DNA of 64,000 nt from PoT sp049331405. GTDB taxonomy: Bacteria; Planctomycetota; Planctomycetia; Isosphaerales; Isosphaeraceae. The first letter of the stretch is position 1, and each line of letters opens with the position of its first letter. Below are positions 52,701 to 61,074 of this stretch, piece by piece. Both the position numbers and the translations under genes were made by a program. The notes below the pieces were generated by a model that saw nothing but the letters and a program-made list of their open reading frames with translations, had not been told where the DNA came from and did no database searches. The stretch spans positions 7,812,001 through 7,876,000 of the forward strand of contig NZ_CP186274.1 of the NCBI RefSeq assembly GCF_049331405.1. The letters are read 5' to 3'.

Positions 52701-54283
52701 GGCGCGTCCTGGACCTGGACATCTTCGCTCGATTCGCCGACCACGCCGTTGGGGCCGGCCACGTCGATCGTGAGAGTATAGGTCCCGAACTCGAGATACG
52801 TGTGCGAGGCGAGGATCCCATAGGTCCCATTCTTGAGATCCACGATCGTGACGGTCGTCGGCGACGACCCATCGCCCCAGTCGACTGTCCCGGAATAAGT
52901 CGACGTCGCCTGGAGCCCGTTCGTGTCGGTGAATTGCCCCACTTGAATATTCGTGAGCGCGATCCCTTCGGTCGCGTTCTTGATCTGGGTGGGCGTGACC
53001 CGCAAGGGAAGCGGGGTCATGTCAAGGACTAACGAAGGGGCGATCGGAGTGCCACGCCCCGTCACGAGGTCATAACCCGGAGCGGCGGAGAAGTCACCGT
53101 TGTTGCCCGAGGTGATGTCGTGGAAGTCGCCTGCCGGCAAGTTGTAGAGCATCGGCAGGGTTTGAGTCGGCCCGTCGAGGATCGAGTCGCCGAATTCGAC
53201 GCGCTCCTGGTTGATGATCGCGATCAGGCCCGCCCAGGCCGGGCTCGAAAGGCTCGTGCCGCCGATCTGTTCCCAGGGAGTCGACGTGCCGTTGTCGTAG
53301 GAGTCGTAAATCGCAACGCCGGTGTTCGGGTCGGCGATGAACGAAACGTCCGGGATCGAGCGGAAGTTGTACGGGAGGGAGCTCTGATACGAAGGCTTGG
53401 GCTCGAAAGTGCTGATGCCGCCGCCGCTGCCGCTCCAGCCGGATTCCGAACTATAGCTGTCGTCGCCATTGAGGAAGAGCGAAGTCCCACCCACCGCCAC
53501 CACGTTCGGCGAGTAGGCCGGATAGCCGCCTGGCGAGCCATCGTCCCCGGTCGAGGCGAGGAAGGTCACGCCATTGTGACCCGAAGGAGTGGTGAAAATA
53601 TTGTTCTCGGTCGGATCGATCACGCTGCTCTCGCCGCCACCGAAGCTCATCGAGACCACCGAGACGCCCGGCAGGTTCTTGGCTGTGACGACCGCGGTGT
53701 CGATCAGGTCGGACGTGAACGCGCTATCCGCTTCCACGAGGATGATGTTGGCCTTCGGGGCGATCGCATGCGCCCACTCGACGTCGAGCGCCTCCTCACC
53801 TTCCCAGGTTCCTTTAGGATTACCCGCGCCGGCGGGGTCGGTGCCGGGGAGCGGCGAGGTTTGGCCTAACTGATTCAGCTTCGTAAAGCTCGGCGGATCG
53901 GGCAGCCCGAATTGCAAGTCGAAATTGTGTAAGTCGCTCACTGCGGTCGGCCAGTCGTACGCATCCACGATAGCGATCGTCTGGCCGGTACCGTCGCCCA
54001 CGATCCCATTAATGGATATCGAATCAATTCCGTAAGCTTTTCGGATCTGGGCCGGGGTGTAACCCATCGGCGAGGCCGATTGATAGTGGTCCAGGCCGGG
54101 GCCCTGGTTGATGACGAGCGTGGGATACATCAGGGTCCCCACGCCGGCATCGAGCAATATGCGAGCGTCAAGCCATTCGATTCTCAAGCTCGCCTGGGTG
54201 TATTGACCACGCTTCTTATTCGCATCCGAGGCGCGGAACTTCTTCGCTCCGCGATTCCCTCGCGGGATCCAGCGCAGACTCAT
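49712..54283 (-). CDS. Sedolisin (S53) peptidase with eight PKD-like repeats
   Basis: 1,523 residues. The N-terminus carries the planctomycete LE-x-R-type export motif (LRIEWLDARILLDAG, 33-47). The peptidase domain spans about 52-430: catalytic Glu163/Asp167 (EGEEALDVEWAHA), oxyanion Asp in ASTGDDGS (near 247), and Ser344 in GGTSLSSPAW (SGTS with Gly first). Residues about 440-1180 are eight PKD-like units, each with a WGDG (once WGNG) strand and a HTYxxFGTYTITV-type strand. Two Ig-like modules follow. It is likely surface-attached or secreted, cutting proteins at acid pH as sedolisins do. The prodomain usual in the family is absent or reduced. Confidence 0.9.
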   Translation of the reverse strand: MSLRWIPRGNRGAKKFRASDANKKRGQYTQASLRIEWLDARILLDAGVGTLMYPTLVINQGPGLDHYQSASPMGYTPAQIRKAYGIDSISINGIVGDGTGQTIAIVDAYDWPTAVSDLHNFDLQFGLPDPPSFTKLNQLGQTSPLPGTDPAGAGNPKGTWEGEEALDVEWAHAIAPKANIILVEADSAFTSDLIDTAVVTAKNLPGVSVVSMSFGGGESSVIDPTENNIFTTPSGHNGVTFLASTGDDGSPGGYPAYSPNVVAVGGTSLFLNGDDSYSSESGWSGSGGGISTFEPKPSYQSSLPYNFRSIPDVSFIADPNTGVAIYDSYDNGTSTPWEQIGGTSLSSPAWAGLIAIINQERVEFGDSILDGPTQTLPMLYNLPAGDFHDITSGNNGDFSAAPGYDLVTGRGTPIAPSLVLDMTPLPLRVTPTQIKNATEGIALTNIQVGQFTDTNGLQATSTYSGTVDWGDGSSPTTVTIVDLKNGTYGILASHTYLEFGTYTLTIDVAGPNGVVGESSEDVQVQDAPLTPISGFTINTTEGDNFNDLVGSFIDANVFALPSDFTADITWGDGSESSGTVRANGTTAGQFDIFGSNIYVLAGTYNVSIAITDVGGSTTVIAGVAIVADAALTSKGQTINTTEGSAFSGSVATFSDDNSFSSATQFTAIIDWGDGSTTTPDVTTGVVTSDGNGSYTVSGSHTYAEFGTYTIKISISDIGTSTTDALSTAIIADAKLTGISESLTSNAGQPLVAPGDPAPLIGSFKDENPLGKISDFGTTVLVDWGDGTTSTAQITAIGNSVYDVKADHVYKQAGTFQITIPIKDNGDSSVTVTSTVVVNDAPISPSGFDVSGVEGATIVPEGQAGAVVATFADLNTFQLLTDLSATIDWGDGTATTPDTSVGIITQPNGLGTTFNVLGSHIYTFAGTYTITVTITSSGGSQATATSTATIADAPLTGTIATIPAQTEGSTFEGEVATFTDGNPFGSVSDFIAPILWGDGNSSIGTITSLGGGKYSISSSNQYVTPGNYPITVKVVDIGGSNLTLNGTVTVLDAPIEPISGTSITLTEGSTFSGQVATFHDAPTASANSFSATISWGNGDSSKGTVVSLGQGLFGIQGTEIYQMAGSYPITVTISDDFGKSAKASVTAKVLDAAIEATAVDNTAVQGQAFGGIVANFTDANPYSSAADFVAQITWGDGHVTNGQVVGQGNGRFQVIGTNTYGTVGSKAVSVSVKDAGGSSSTAKGAFQVLSPLAGAVNAPLVTKDNTPIFTGSAQPGTSIQLFAIPVSTPNVRIAIGGTSVGSTGTWSITSNGLSDNIYAILGIMNSSSGTPLQGVNLLQSNALVVDTTGPVVKGVKFDPSQGTLSITLHDDVSGMNAAQMANAANVTFQSVGRFTQNLPITGIRLVPGAVGSGDITEVVSLGMGRPASTYVLTINANGLTDRAGNTLVEKTFVTFPQTTNSPNPNYVAEFTVSAGEVSGPEQYISLQERQAAARYVSLSRFRFGQNRPLMAQGRFNARAFRFLR

Positions 54284-54730
54284 GGTGTTACCTCAATCGC
54301 GTTGAGTAAACTCGGGTGCAGAGTCTTTATCAATCAAGATTCGTCTTGAACCTAGATGCGTAACGTCGCATCAGATGACTTCCCAAGCCACTATCACGAC
54401 TTTGAGAAGCGATTAATAGGACTGAATGAGAGCGCATCAACCTGGATATGACTCTATCCTCAAAAACTCCTCCGTCAACAAAATCCCCAAAATTTTAAAA
54501 GTCCAGCTAAGCACATGTTCGTAGTCTTTTGGTGAAGTCGAGTGCTTGTGTTCTTAAGAGGATCACACGCCATCTCACGAACACAGCCCGCGATTTTCGA
54601 AACTCGAATTTGTGGAAACTAAAAAAGCGTGTTCCGGCGATGGAATCGCCGGAACACGCTTTGGTGAGACAAGCAATCTATGTCAACGGGAGATGAGTGC
54701 GGTATAAAGCTGCAATGAAACCGAGGCGGG
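54284..54730. other. 447-bp intergenic region
   Basis: Holds the PEP-CTERM gene terminator (54620-54661) and the AT-rich leader of the sedolisin gene (54284-54600). No gene. The AT-rich part is the likely promoter region; no confident boxes. Confidence 0.5.
54620..54661 (-). terminator. Rho-independent terminator of the PEP-CTERM gene
   Basis: Stem AGCGTGTTCCGGCGA (54626-54640) and complement (54646-54660), 5-base loop. On the minus strand the stem is followed directly by a T-run (TTTTTT at the position of the A-run at 54621-54626). It is the only terminator in the window with a clear U-tract. Confidence 0.9.
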
Positions 54731-55360
54731 TCAGGCGTGGCCAACCGTAGAGGCGTTGGCGACGACGGCGGGCTCGCGTACTGGCTCAGGGGGGAGTTGG
54801 GGTTTCATCAGAAGGCGACGGCGGGCCGCGAGTCCAATCAGCCCAGTAATGAGCAGGACGACCGAAGCCGGCTCAGGGACCGACTGCTTCCTGGCCGGCT
54901 CGGATGATGACTCCGGATTCAGCGGCTGATTCGACGCGGCCTCGGCCGACGCCATTGAAGCGGAATCGCCTGTTCCCGGTTGGAGGAGCGGCATCGCTTC
55001 AATCAGGGAAGGTTCCCTCAGGGGAGTGAGGTTGGCGAGGATCTCGGCGGCAAGTAGAGTCGAGGGATCGCGTTCCAACGCGTTCGTTTCCTGGATCGCT
55101 AGATCGAGCCAGAGCTTGAACGGGCTATCGAGGTCGAAGTGGGCTGGATCTTGCCACGGATCGATGGCGTCGACTGGGTAGGGTGCCAAGGCGAGCGGCT
55201 GATCCGCGTTGGGCATCGAACCGGGGTTGAATGACATCAACGGACTGGCGTCGACCGGAGCAGTAATCCCGATGGCCGCGAGGAGTGCCAGGAGCCCAAT
55301 CCGGCTCGCCACTCGCGTCAGGCCTACCCATCCGAACTTCCGCAACCCGACGGTCAGCAT
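54731..55360 (-). CDS. PEP-CTERM sorting-signal protein
   Basis: 209 residues. An N-terminal signal sequence (core IGLLALLAAIGI, 21-32) is followed by a low-complexity Pro/Ala/Ser-rich middle. The sorting signal starts at VPEPASVVLL (161-170), continues through a hydrophobic helix to RRR (180-182), and is followed by 27 further residues (KPQLPPEPVREPAVV...), which is longer than the usual few residues after the Arg cluster. PEP-CTERM proteins are anchored or released by exosortase; none is encoded in this window. Start: ATG 55360 with GAGG a few bases ahead; upstream in-frame Met residues would bury the signal. A clear terminator follows. Confidence 0.85.
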   Translation of the reverse strand: MLTVGLRKFGWVGLTRVASRIGLLALLAAIGITAPVDASPLMSFNPGSMPNADQPLALAPYPVDAIDPWQDPAHFDLDSPFKLWLDLAIQETNALERDPSTLLAAEILANLTPLREPSLIEAMPLLQPGTGDSASMASAEAASNQPLNPESSSEPARKQSVPEPASVVLLITGLIGLAARRRLLMKPQLPPEPVREPAVVANASTVGHA

Positions 55361-55963
55361 CGACCTCGATCCTGTATTTTGAGCCGAGTGAGTCAATTCA
55401 ACCTCGACGCGTATGAATTCAGTCCCCTTCCATGGTCGAACATCAACGTCCCGAAAATAACGGCATACAAAACGTTGATTCATCCCTATCTTTCTGAACG
55501 TGTTCAGCACCTCTGCAAGCCGCTCTGACACCGAAGATGCCGTTTCGTTCAATCCCGTTCACTATAACGAGAAAATGTGTTACCCACACCTCTCAAAATC
55601 CCAAATGGAACCGATTCGCACCACGTTATTAAGACAATCCCATGTGAGATCCGTGGGACCTTGTCGCACCGAGTTCGTATCTTGGGCCGCTAATAACACG
55701 ATAGGATAAAAATGCGAGGAATGGTGGAAGCGGCGGAAAGATTGCAGAAATTTCACGAGGAAGGTGGCTTCGCTGGAATCGCAAAGACGTTTTTCGTCGC
55801 TGGCATGATTAAGCGCGGATGCGGGCGGAGGGACTTGGAACGCGGAAGGGAAAGGAAATTGCCACAAGAGTCGGGTGACCGTGAATCCTGATTAACAGGA
55901 AGAATGCTGGCATGTTCGAGCGAAAATTCAGGAGGGACGTAGCCTCTACCTACTGAGACTATA
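55361..55963. other. 603-bp intergenic region
   Basis: Between two minus-strand genes (the M16 peptidase ends at 55964; the PEP-CTERM gene starts at 55360), so it holds the PEP-CTERM promoter and the M16 3' end. No gene or RNA; a TTGACT followed 14 bases later by TACAGG is too tightly spaced to call. Confidence 0.45.
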
Positions 55964-58636
55964 TCAGGCACACTCGGCACTGGCTCGCTCGCCACGACGC
56001 CGGATCGGGCCGAATTCGACTCGAATGAGGGCCGAGGGATCGAGGTGCGTGCGTGCGGCGCGTCGGACCTGGCGGGCACTCACCTGGCAGATCCGGTCGG
56101 GCCAGGTCGCAGGCTCCTCGAGGGGCAATTTCCAGTGCTCTAACTCCACGAGCCGCTCGGCACGTTGATCAACCGTCTGGTAGTCGAAGACCCAGGCACC
56201 GGCCAGATAACGTCGGGCGCGGTCGACCTCCTCGTCAGAGAAGGCCCCGGAGTGCATCGCCCGGATCTGGTCGGTGATGCCCGAGACGACGCGTTCCACC
56301 TCGTCGGGCATTGTGCCTGCATAGACCCGGAAAAGGCCAGGCTCGACGTCGGCCGAGTCTGTGATCCCCCCGCCGATGGAGTAGGCGAGCCCGAGTTCGT
56401 CGCGTATCAGGCGGCTCAAACGGTCGGTGAAACCGGGGCCGCTGCCGAAGATGTGATCGAGGATCGCCAGAGCTTCGAAGTCGGGATCGTTCCGGGTCAC
56501 GCCGAGATGACCCATGACGATGTGAACCTGCTCGCCCGGGTGGGCGACGCGTCGGAGCCGTGGCCGAGCCGAGCGAATGGGACGCACGCAAGGTCGAGCT
56601 GGAGTTCCGCCCGCCTCCCACGATGCAAAATGCTTCCGGATTAAGCTCGTCAGCTTGCGAGGCTCGAAGTCCCCCACGGCCACCAGAAAGGCGTTGTCAG
56701 GCAGGAAGAGGCGCTCATGGTGATCCATGACGTCATCGAGGGTGATCCGCCCGAACTCTCGGACGAGACCGCGAGGATCGCGAGCGAGCGGGTGGTCGCC
56801 GTAGACGAGGCCTCGAAAAAGTTGATCCGCCCGATAGGCGGGATCTTCCTTGTCGGCCTGGATTTCGGCGATGATCCTTCGCTTCGCCCAGGGCAAGGCT
56901 TCCTCGGGAAAGGCCGGCCGCAAGATCACGTCGGCGAGGATTTCCATGGCGAGCGGCAGATCCTCCGCTCGGACACGGACGGAGACCCCCGTCGCACCGA
57001 CTTCGAGCGTGCCTCCGACGTCTTCGATCGCCTCGGCCAGGTCATCAGCCGAGAGGTTCTCGGTTCCTTCCTCAAGGAGCCGTCCCGTGAGGTAAGCCAG
57101 CCCCGGCCTCGCCTCGCGGAGCATCCCGGCGTTCACGAATAACTCGAGGGCGACGATCCCGGTCCCCGGTCGGCGCTCGGTGAGCACTCGAAACCCGTTC
57201 GGCATGACCGAACGCTTGGGCTGGTAGTCGGCCAATCGCGTCGCGGCCGACGGAATGATCAGGTCGATCTCCCGTTCGACGGCGGCGGGAGCCCCCGGGC
57301 GTTCCACCTTGGGCAGAGCCTCCTGGGGCATGAGGACCGTGACGGCCCGGCTCGGCCGTGGAACCGACCAACCCACGGTGACGCTCGACTCTGTGAGATA
57401 CGTCGAGGCGACGCGCCTGATGTCGTCAGCCTGGACGTTGATCGCGGCTCGATGTTCGTTCTGCCAGGATCGCCAGTCGTCCCAGAGGGCCACCTGCCCA
57501 AGGCCAGCGGCGAGGCCGCCAAGGTCCTCCTGCTCCCAACGCCAGGCTGCCTCGAGGCGGTTGCGAGAGCGCTGCAACTCATCAGGATTCGGGCCATCCT
57601 CGGAGAGGCGAGCGATGGATTCCATCGTCGCCTGCTCGAGGACTTCCGGCGTTGTATCGCTGGCGGCTTCGAGTTGGATCAGGAACTGCCCTGCCCAGCG
57701 AGCGTCTTCCTGCGCCGAATCAACCCAGGTGGCGATCCTTTTGTGCTCGACAAGCTCACTCCAGAGGCGAGACCTTCGACCCAGGGTGATGATGTCGGAA
57801 AGGACGTCCAGGGCCGGGCCGTCGGCATGACCACGAGGGACCGTGTGCCAACCAAGCAGGCCGCGGGCTGCCGCCTCCGACTCGACGAGCGTGAAATCGC
57901 GACGGCCCATCTGCCTGGGCTCGCTGGCTGGCGGCCTCAAAAGGCTCGCTTCCCCCACGGCGAGTCCGCCGAAGTTGGCCTCGATCTGGTCGAGGGCATG
58001 CTCGGCATCGACATCACCGACGACCACCAGCACCGCACCATCGGGGCGATAATAACGACGATAGAAAGCCCGGAGGTCGTCGACGCTGATGTCGGCCAGA
58101 TCGTCGGCCCATCCGAGGATCGGGTTGCGATACGGGTGTCTCAGGTAGGAGACGGTGAGGTGGGTCTGGTCGAGTCGACTCAGGGGGGATTCGAGGTCTC
58201 TCGACCTTTCCTCGCCGATGACATGGCGTTCCGCCTCGACCTCGCGCGGGTCGAACTCCGCCCCGCACATCCGATCCGACTCGATCGCCAGCGCCAGTTC
58301 CCAGCGGTCCGACGGGAAGGCGAACCAGTAATGGGTGAAGTCCTCGCTGGTTTCGGCGTTGGATTGCCCTGCCGCCACGAACGCAAGCCGATCAATCTGC
58401 CCCTTGGGGAACCGCTCGGTCCCCTTAAAGAGCATGTGCTCAACGAAGTGGGCGAGGCCGGTCTTTCCGGCTGGCTCGTCCACCGAGCCGACGGGGTAAT
58501 AAAGATCGGTCACGACGACCGGGGCGTTTTTTCTGGGTAACACGAGGGCCTTGAAGCCATTGGCGAGGGTGCGCTCGAAGACCGGGAGGTCCCCCACCCA
58601 GGTCTCTCTTGGGCGGGCGCTGAGTCTTCGGGCCAT
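55964..58636 (-). CDS. M16-family zinc metallopeptidase with two modules
   Basis: 890 residues, twice the single-module length. Module 1 (about 15-430) has the inverted zinc motif HFVEH (63-67), typical of pitrilysin and PqqF-like enzymes, with the third ligand expected about 75 residues on. Module 2 (about 470-890) has the same fold but no HxxEH, as in the catalytically inactive partner half of these clamshell enzymes, and keeps the RNG-like TRRPGTGIVALELFVNAG start. No signal peptide after choosing ATG 58636; GAAAGGGGC precedes it. A longer frame from 58873 exists but is not supported. It probably degrades peptides in a closed chamber. Confidence 0.9.
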   Translation of the reverse strand: MARRLSARPRETWVGDLPVFERTLANGFKALVLPRKNAPVVVTDLYYPVGSVDEPAGKTGLAHFVEHMLFKGTERFPKGQIDRLAFVAAGQSNAETSEDFTHYWFAFPSDRWELALAIESDRMCGAEFDPREVEAERHVIGEERSRDLESPLSRLDQTHLTVSYLRHPYRNPILGWADDLADISVDDLRAFYRRYYRPDGAVLVVVGDVDAEHALDQIEANFGGLAVGEASLLRPPASEPRQMGRRDFTLVESEAAARGLLGWHTVPRGHADGPALDVLSDIITLGRRSRLWSELVEHKRIATWVDSAQEDARWAGQFLIQLEAASDTTPEVLEQATMESIARLSEDGPNPDELQRSRNRLEAAWRWEQEDLGGLAAGLGQVALWDDWRSWQNEHRAAINVQADDIRRVASTYLTESSVTVGWSVPRPSRAVTVLMPQEALPKVERPGAPAAVEREIDLIIPSAATRLADYQPKRSVMPNGFRVLTERRPGTGIVALELFVNAGMLREARPGLAYLTGRLLEEGTENLSADDLAEAIEDVGGTLEVGATGVSVRVRAEDLPLAMEILADVILRPAFPEEALPWAKRRIIAEIQADKEDPAYRADQLFRGLVYGDHPLARDPRGLVREFGRITLDDVMDHHERLFLPDNAFLVAVGDFEPRKLTSLIRKHFASWEAGGTPARPCVRPIRSARPRLRRVAHPGEQVHIVMGHLGVTRNDPDFEALAILDHIFGSGPGFTDRLSRLIRDELGLAYSIGGGITDSADVEPGLFRVYAGTMPDEVERVVSGITDQIRAMHSGAFSDEEVDRARRYLAGAWVFDYQTVDQRAERLVELEHWKLPLEEPATWPDRICQVSARQVRRAARTHLDPSALIRVEFGPIRRRGERASAECA

Positions 58637-58989
58637 GGCTGCCCCTTTCGCGGCTGGTTGAATCCGATGAATCCCCGACCGCTTTGCGACAGTCACGGGC
58701 AGCGGAAGAGACATGAATCGGGCGGGCCCGCATGCGGAGAACCACCGGATCAGGTCACCTTGGACCCCAAACGATGGCCGAGAGGCACCTTCACGTTCCG
58801 GCGTTTCGATTCTCTTGATCCTTATTATCGTCTTCAAGTAGTCCCCGGATCGCAAGGTCTCTGCGAAGATCAACCGTTATTTCCCCTACCGCGTCCGAAA
58901 AGCTTCCGGATCTTGGCCTTGCATGGGGGGGCGGCATTCCTCAGAATAGGGCTCAAGGACAAGGGTTGTGAACCGGGCCCATCGGGGGT
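58637..58989. other. 353-bp divergent region before the SRP RNA
   Basis: Between the M16 gene (minus) and the SRP RNA gene (plus). No gene. The SRP RNA promoter should lie near 58930-58980; I cannot assign boxes safely. Confidence 0.45.
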
Positions 58990-59106
58990 CTGGGAGAGCC
59001 GGGGGGGACCCGGGCAATGGGTGCTTGCGAACCTGGTCAGGGCTTGACGGCAGCAGCCATAAGCATCGCCTCCATGTGCCCGGGAGAACCTCCCCGGCTC
59101 TCCCAG
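58990..59106 (+). ncRNA. ffs: Signal recognition particle RNA (4.5S-type)
   Basis: About 117 nt. The long rod is visible: the outer stem CTGGGAGAGCCGGGG (58990-59004) pairs with 59092-59106, and CCCGGGCA pairs with TGCCCGGG further in. The apical domain has GGTCAGG...GGCAGCAGCC, the Ffh-binding asymmetric loop. The apical loop reads TGAC where most bacteria have GGAA, with the same spacing as the E. coli RNA. Bacterial SRP RNA with Ffh and FtsY targets ribosomes making membrane proteins. The gene lies just upstream of dnaX, ybaB and recR, the order also seen in Bacillus subtilis, which supports the call. Confidence 0.9.
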
Positions 59107-59198
59107 CTCCCCGGTCAGCCCGCCCCGACCGGCTGCGTTGACGAAGCGAACCCGGCAACATTTCGCTTCCTAACCCGCGGTTCGAGGGAACGAGCCAA

Positions 59199-61022
59199 GT
59201 GGCCGCTGACAGGCAAGAAAAGCCGCTAACGCCTGCCTTCTCAGGGCAATCGGGCTACACGGTCGTGGCCCGTCGCTATCGCCCTCAGCGTTTCGAAGAC
59301 GTGGTCGGTCAAGACCACGTGGTTCAGGCGCTCCGCAATGCGATCCGGATGAACCGCGTCACTCACGCCTACCTCTTCGTGGGTACTCGTGGCGTAGGCA
59401 AGACGTCGATCGCCCGCATCTTCGCCAAGTGCCTGAACTGCATCCATGGGCCGACCGACACCCCTTGCCAGAAATGCGACGTCTGCCAGGCGATCGCGGT
59501 CGGGCAGGATGTGGATGTCATCGAAATCGACGGCGCCAGCAACAACGGCGTCGATGATGTTCGAGAGCTTCGCCAGAGCGCCGGCCTGCGTCCAAGCCGA
59601 TCCCGGTTCAAGATTTATTATATCGACGAAGTTCACATGCTCTCGACAGGGGCCTTCAACGCCCTGCTCAAGACGCTCGAAGAGCCCCCCGAACACGTCA
59701 AATTCTTCTTCGCCACGACCGAACCGAACAAGATCCCGATCACGGTCCTCTCGCGCTGCCAGCGATTCGACTTCGCGGGCATCACGACCGATCAGATCAC
59801 CGAGACGCTCGCCGGCATCTGCGAACGGGAGAAGATCGACGCCGAGCCCGACGCGTTACGGACCGTCGCCCGACGTGCCGGCGGCTCGATGCGCGATGCC
59901 CAGTCGATCCTCGAGCAACTCCTCTCATCCAGCGGGCAGAAGCTGACGGTCGAGGAAGTCCACAGACTACTAGGGACCGCCAGTGACGAACGCCTGCTCG
60001 ACCTGATCGATGCCCTCGCGGCACGACAACCGGCCAAGGCATTCGAGATCCTCGAAACCGCCACTCGCGAGGGGGTCCAGCCCACCGACCTGCTCAACGG
60101 GGTGCTCGAGTTCCTGCGCGACATCATGGTGTTCGCCTCGGGGGCACACGACACACTCCTGACGGCGACCCCTCGCCAGCGGCCACGGCTCCAGGCCATC
60201 GTCGATCGATGGTCGCTCGAGACGATCCTCGCCGCGCTGCAGATCCTCTCCGAGACCCGGAGTCGCCTGCGTGGGAGCTCTCACTCGAGGCTCCTCATCG
60301 AAATGGGCCTGTTGAGAGTGTCCCTGCTCGAGGACATGACGGAAATCAAGGATGTGATCGCCAGGCTCGCGGCGATGGAGTCGGGGATGCCCCTTCCCGC
60401 CCCGAGACCTCCCGCGACTCCCGCCTCCCTTCCCTCCAGCCAGGCGTCCCTAAAAAAAAAACCTGACGACCTAGGACGCGACGCCCCACCGGCAGAGAGG
60501 ACTCCTGAACGGAGGGCTCCCGAACTCCGGGCGACTGTCGCGCCCCCGGAGGTTCGGCGACAGCCCGAACCTCCTCCGCCAACAACGACACCCGCTCAGA
60601 GTTCGGAGGCCCTCGACATTGAGGAAGTCCGGCGGGTCTGGCCCGAGTTGAGCCGTCTAGGTTTGCGCTATTGGAAAGGCTTGTGCCAGGTCACCCCGGC
60701 GCTGATCCAGCCCCCTGATCTGCTGGTCATCAGGGTGAATCCGAGATACAATTGGGTCATCGACGAGTGCGGTTCACGTGAGGCACTCGATCGGATCGAA
60801 GGTACGCTAGCCCAACTCCTCTCGCGACGGGTCACGATCAAATTCGAGTCTTCTCCTGACGCGGAGGCGCCGGCCGCTACTCCATCGCCTGCGTCGGCCG
60901 TAGCCCGTCGAGACGAGCTCGCCGGCGATCCCATGATCCAGAAGATCGTCGAGCTGTTCGAGGCTCGCCCGATCCACCTGGAGGCGGAGGAAGACGCCAC
61001 GCCATCGTCGCTACCCGGGTGA
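59199..61022 (+). CDS. dnaX: DNA polymerase III subunits tau/gamma
   Basis: 607 residues. The AAA+ core has a Walker A GTRGVGKTS (62-70), a Cys4 zinc module (CLNC and CQKCDVC), a Walker B-type IDEVHMLS, and the sensor/arginine-finger VLSRCQRF. The C-terminal part is domain IV/V of tau. The gene is the clamp-loader motor. An A10 tract (60452-60461, codons 418-421) sits just after domain III. The frame with one A lost stops after 424 residues and the frame with one A gained after 422, close to the 431-residue E. coli gamma. So the short gamma protein is probably made by slippage. Start GTG 59199 with GAGGGAA ahead. Confidence 0.95.
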   Translation: MAADRQEKPLTPAFSGQSGYTVVARRYRPQRFEDVVGQDHVVQALRNAIRMNRVTHAYLFVGTRGVGKTSIARIFAKCLNCIHGPTDTPCQKCDVCQAIAVGQDVDVIEIDGASNNGVDDVRELRQSAGLRPSRSRFKIYYIDEVHMLSTGAFNALLKTLEEPPEHVKFFFATTEPNKIPITVLSRCQRFDFAGITTDQITETLAGICEREKIDAEPDALRTVARRAGGSMRDAQSILEQLLSSSGQKLTVEEVHRLLGTASDERLLDLIDALAARQPAKAFEILETATREGVQPTDLLNGVLEFLRDIMVFASGAHDTLLTATPRQRPRLQAIVDRWSLETILAALQILSETRSRLRGSSHSRLLIEMGLLRVSLLEDMTEIKDVIARLAAMESGMPLPAPRPPATPASLPSSQASLKKKPDDLGRDAPPAERTPERRAPELRATVAPPEVRRQPEPPPPTTTPAQSSEALDIEEVRRVWPELSRLGLRYWKGLCQVTPALIQPPDLLVIRVNPRYNWVIDECGSREALDRIEGTLAQLLSRRVTIKFESSPDAEAPAATPSPASAVARRDELAGDPMIQKIVELFEARPIHLEAEEDATPSSLPG

Positions 61023-61074
61023 CGACGCCTCGCTTGATCGGATCCGCTCGCCTTTGCCATCAAGAAGGCCAGAC

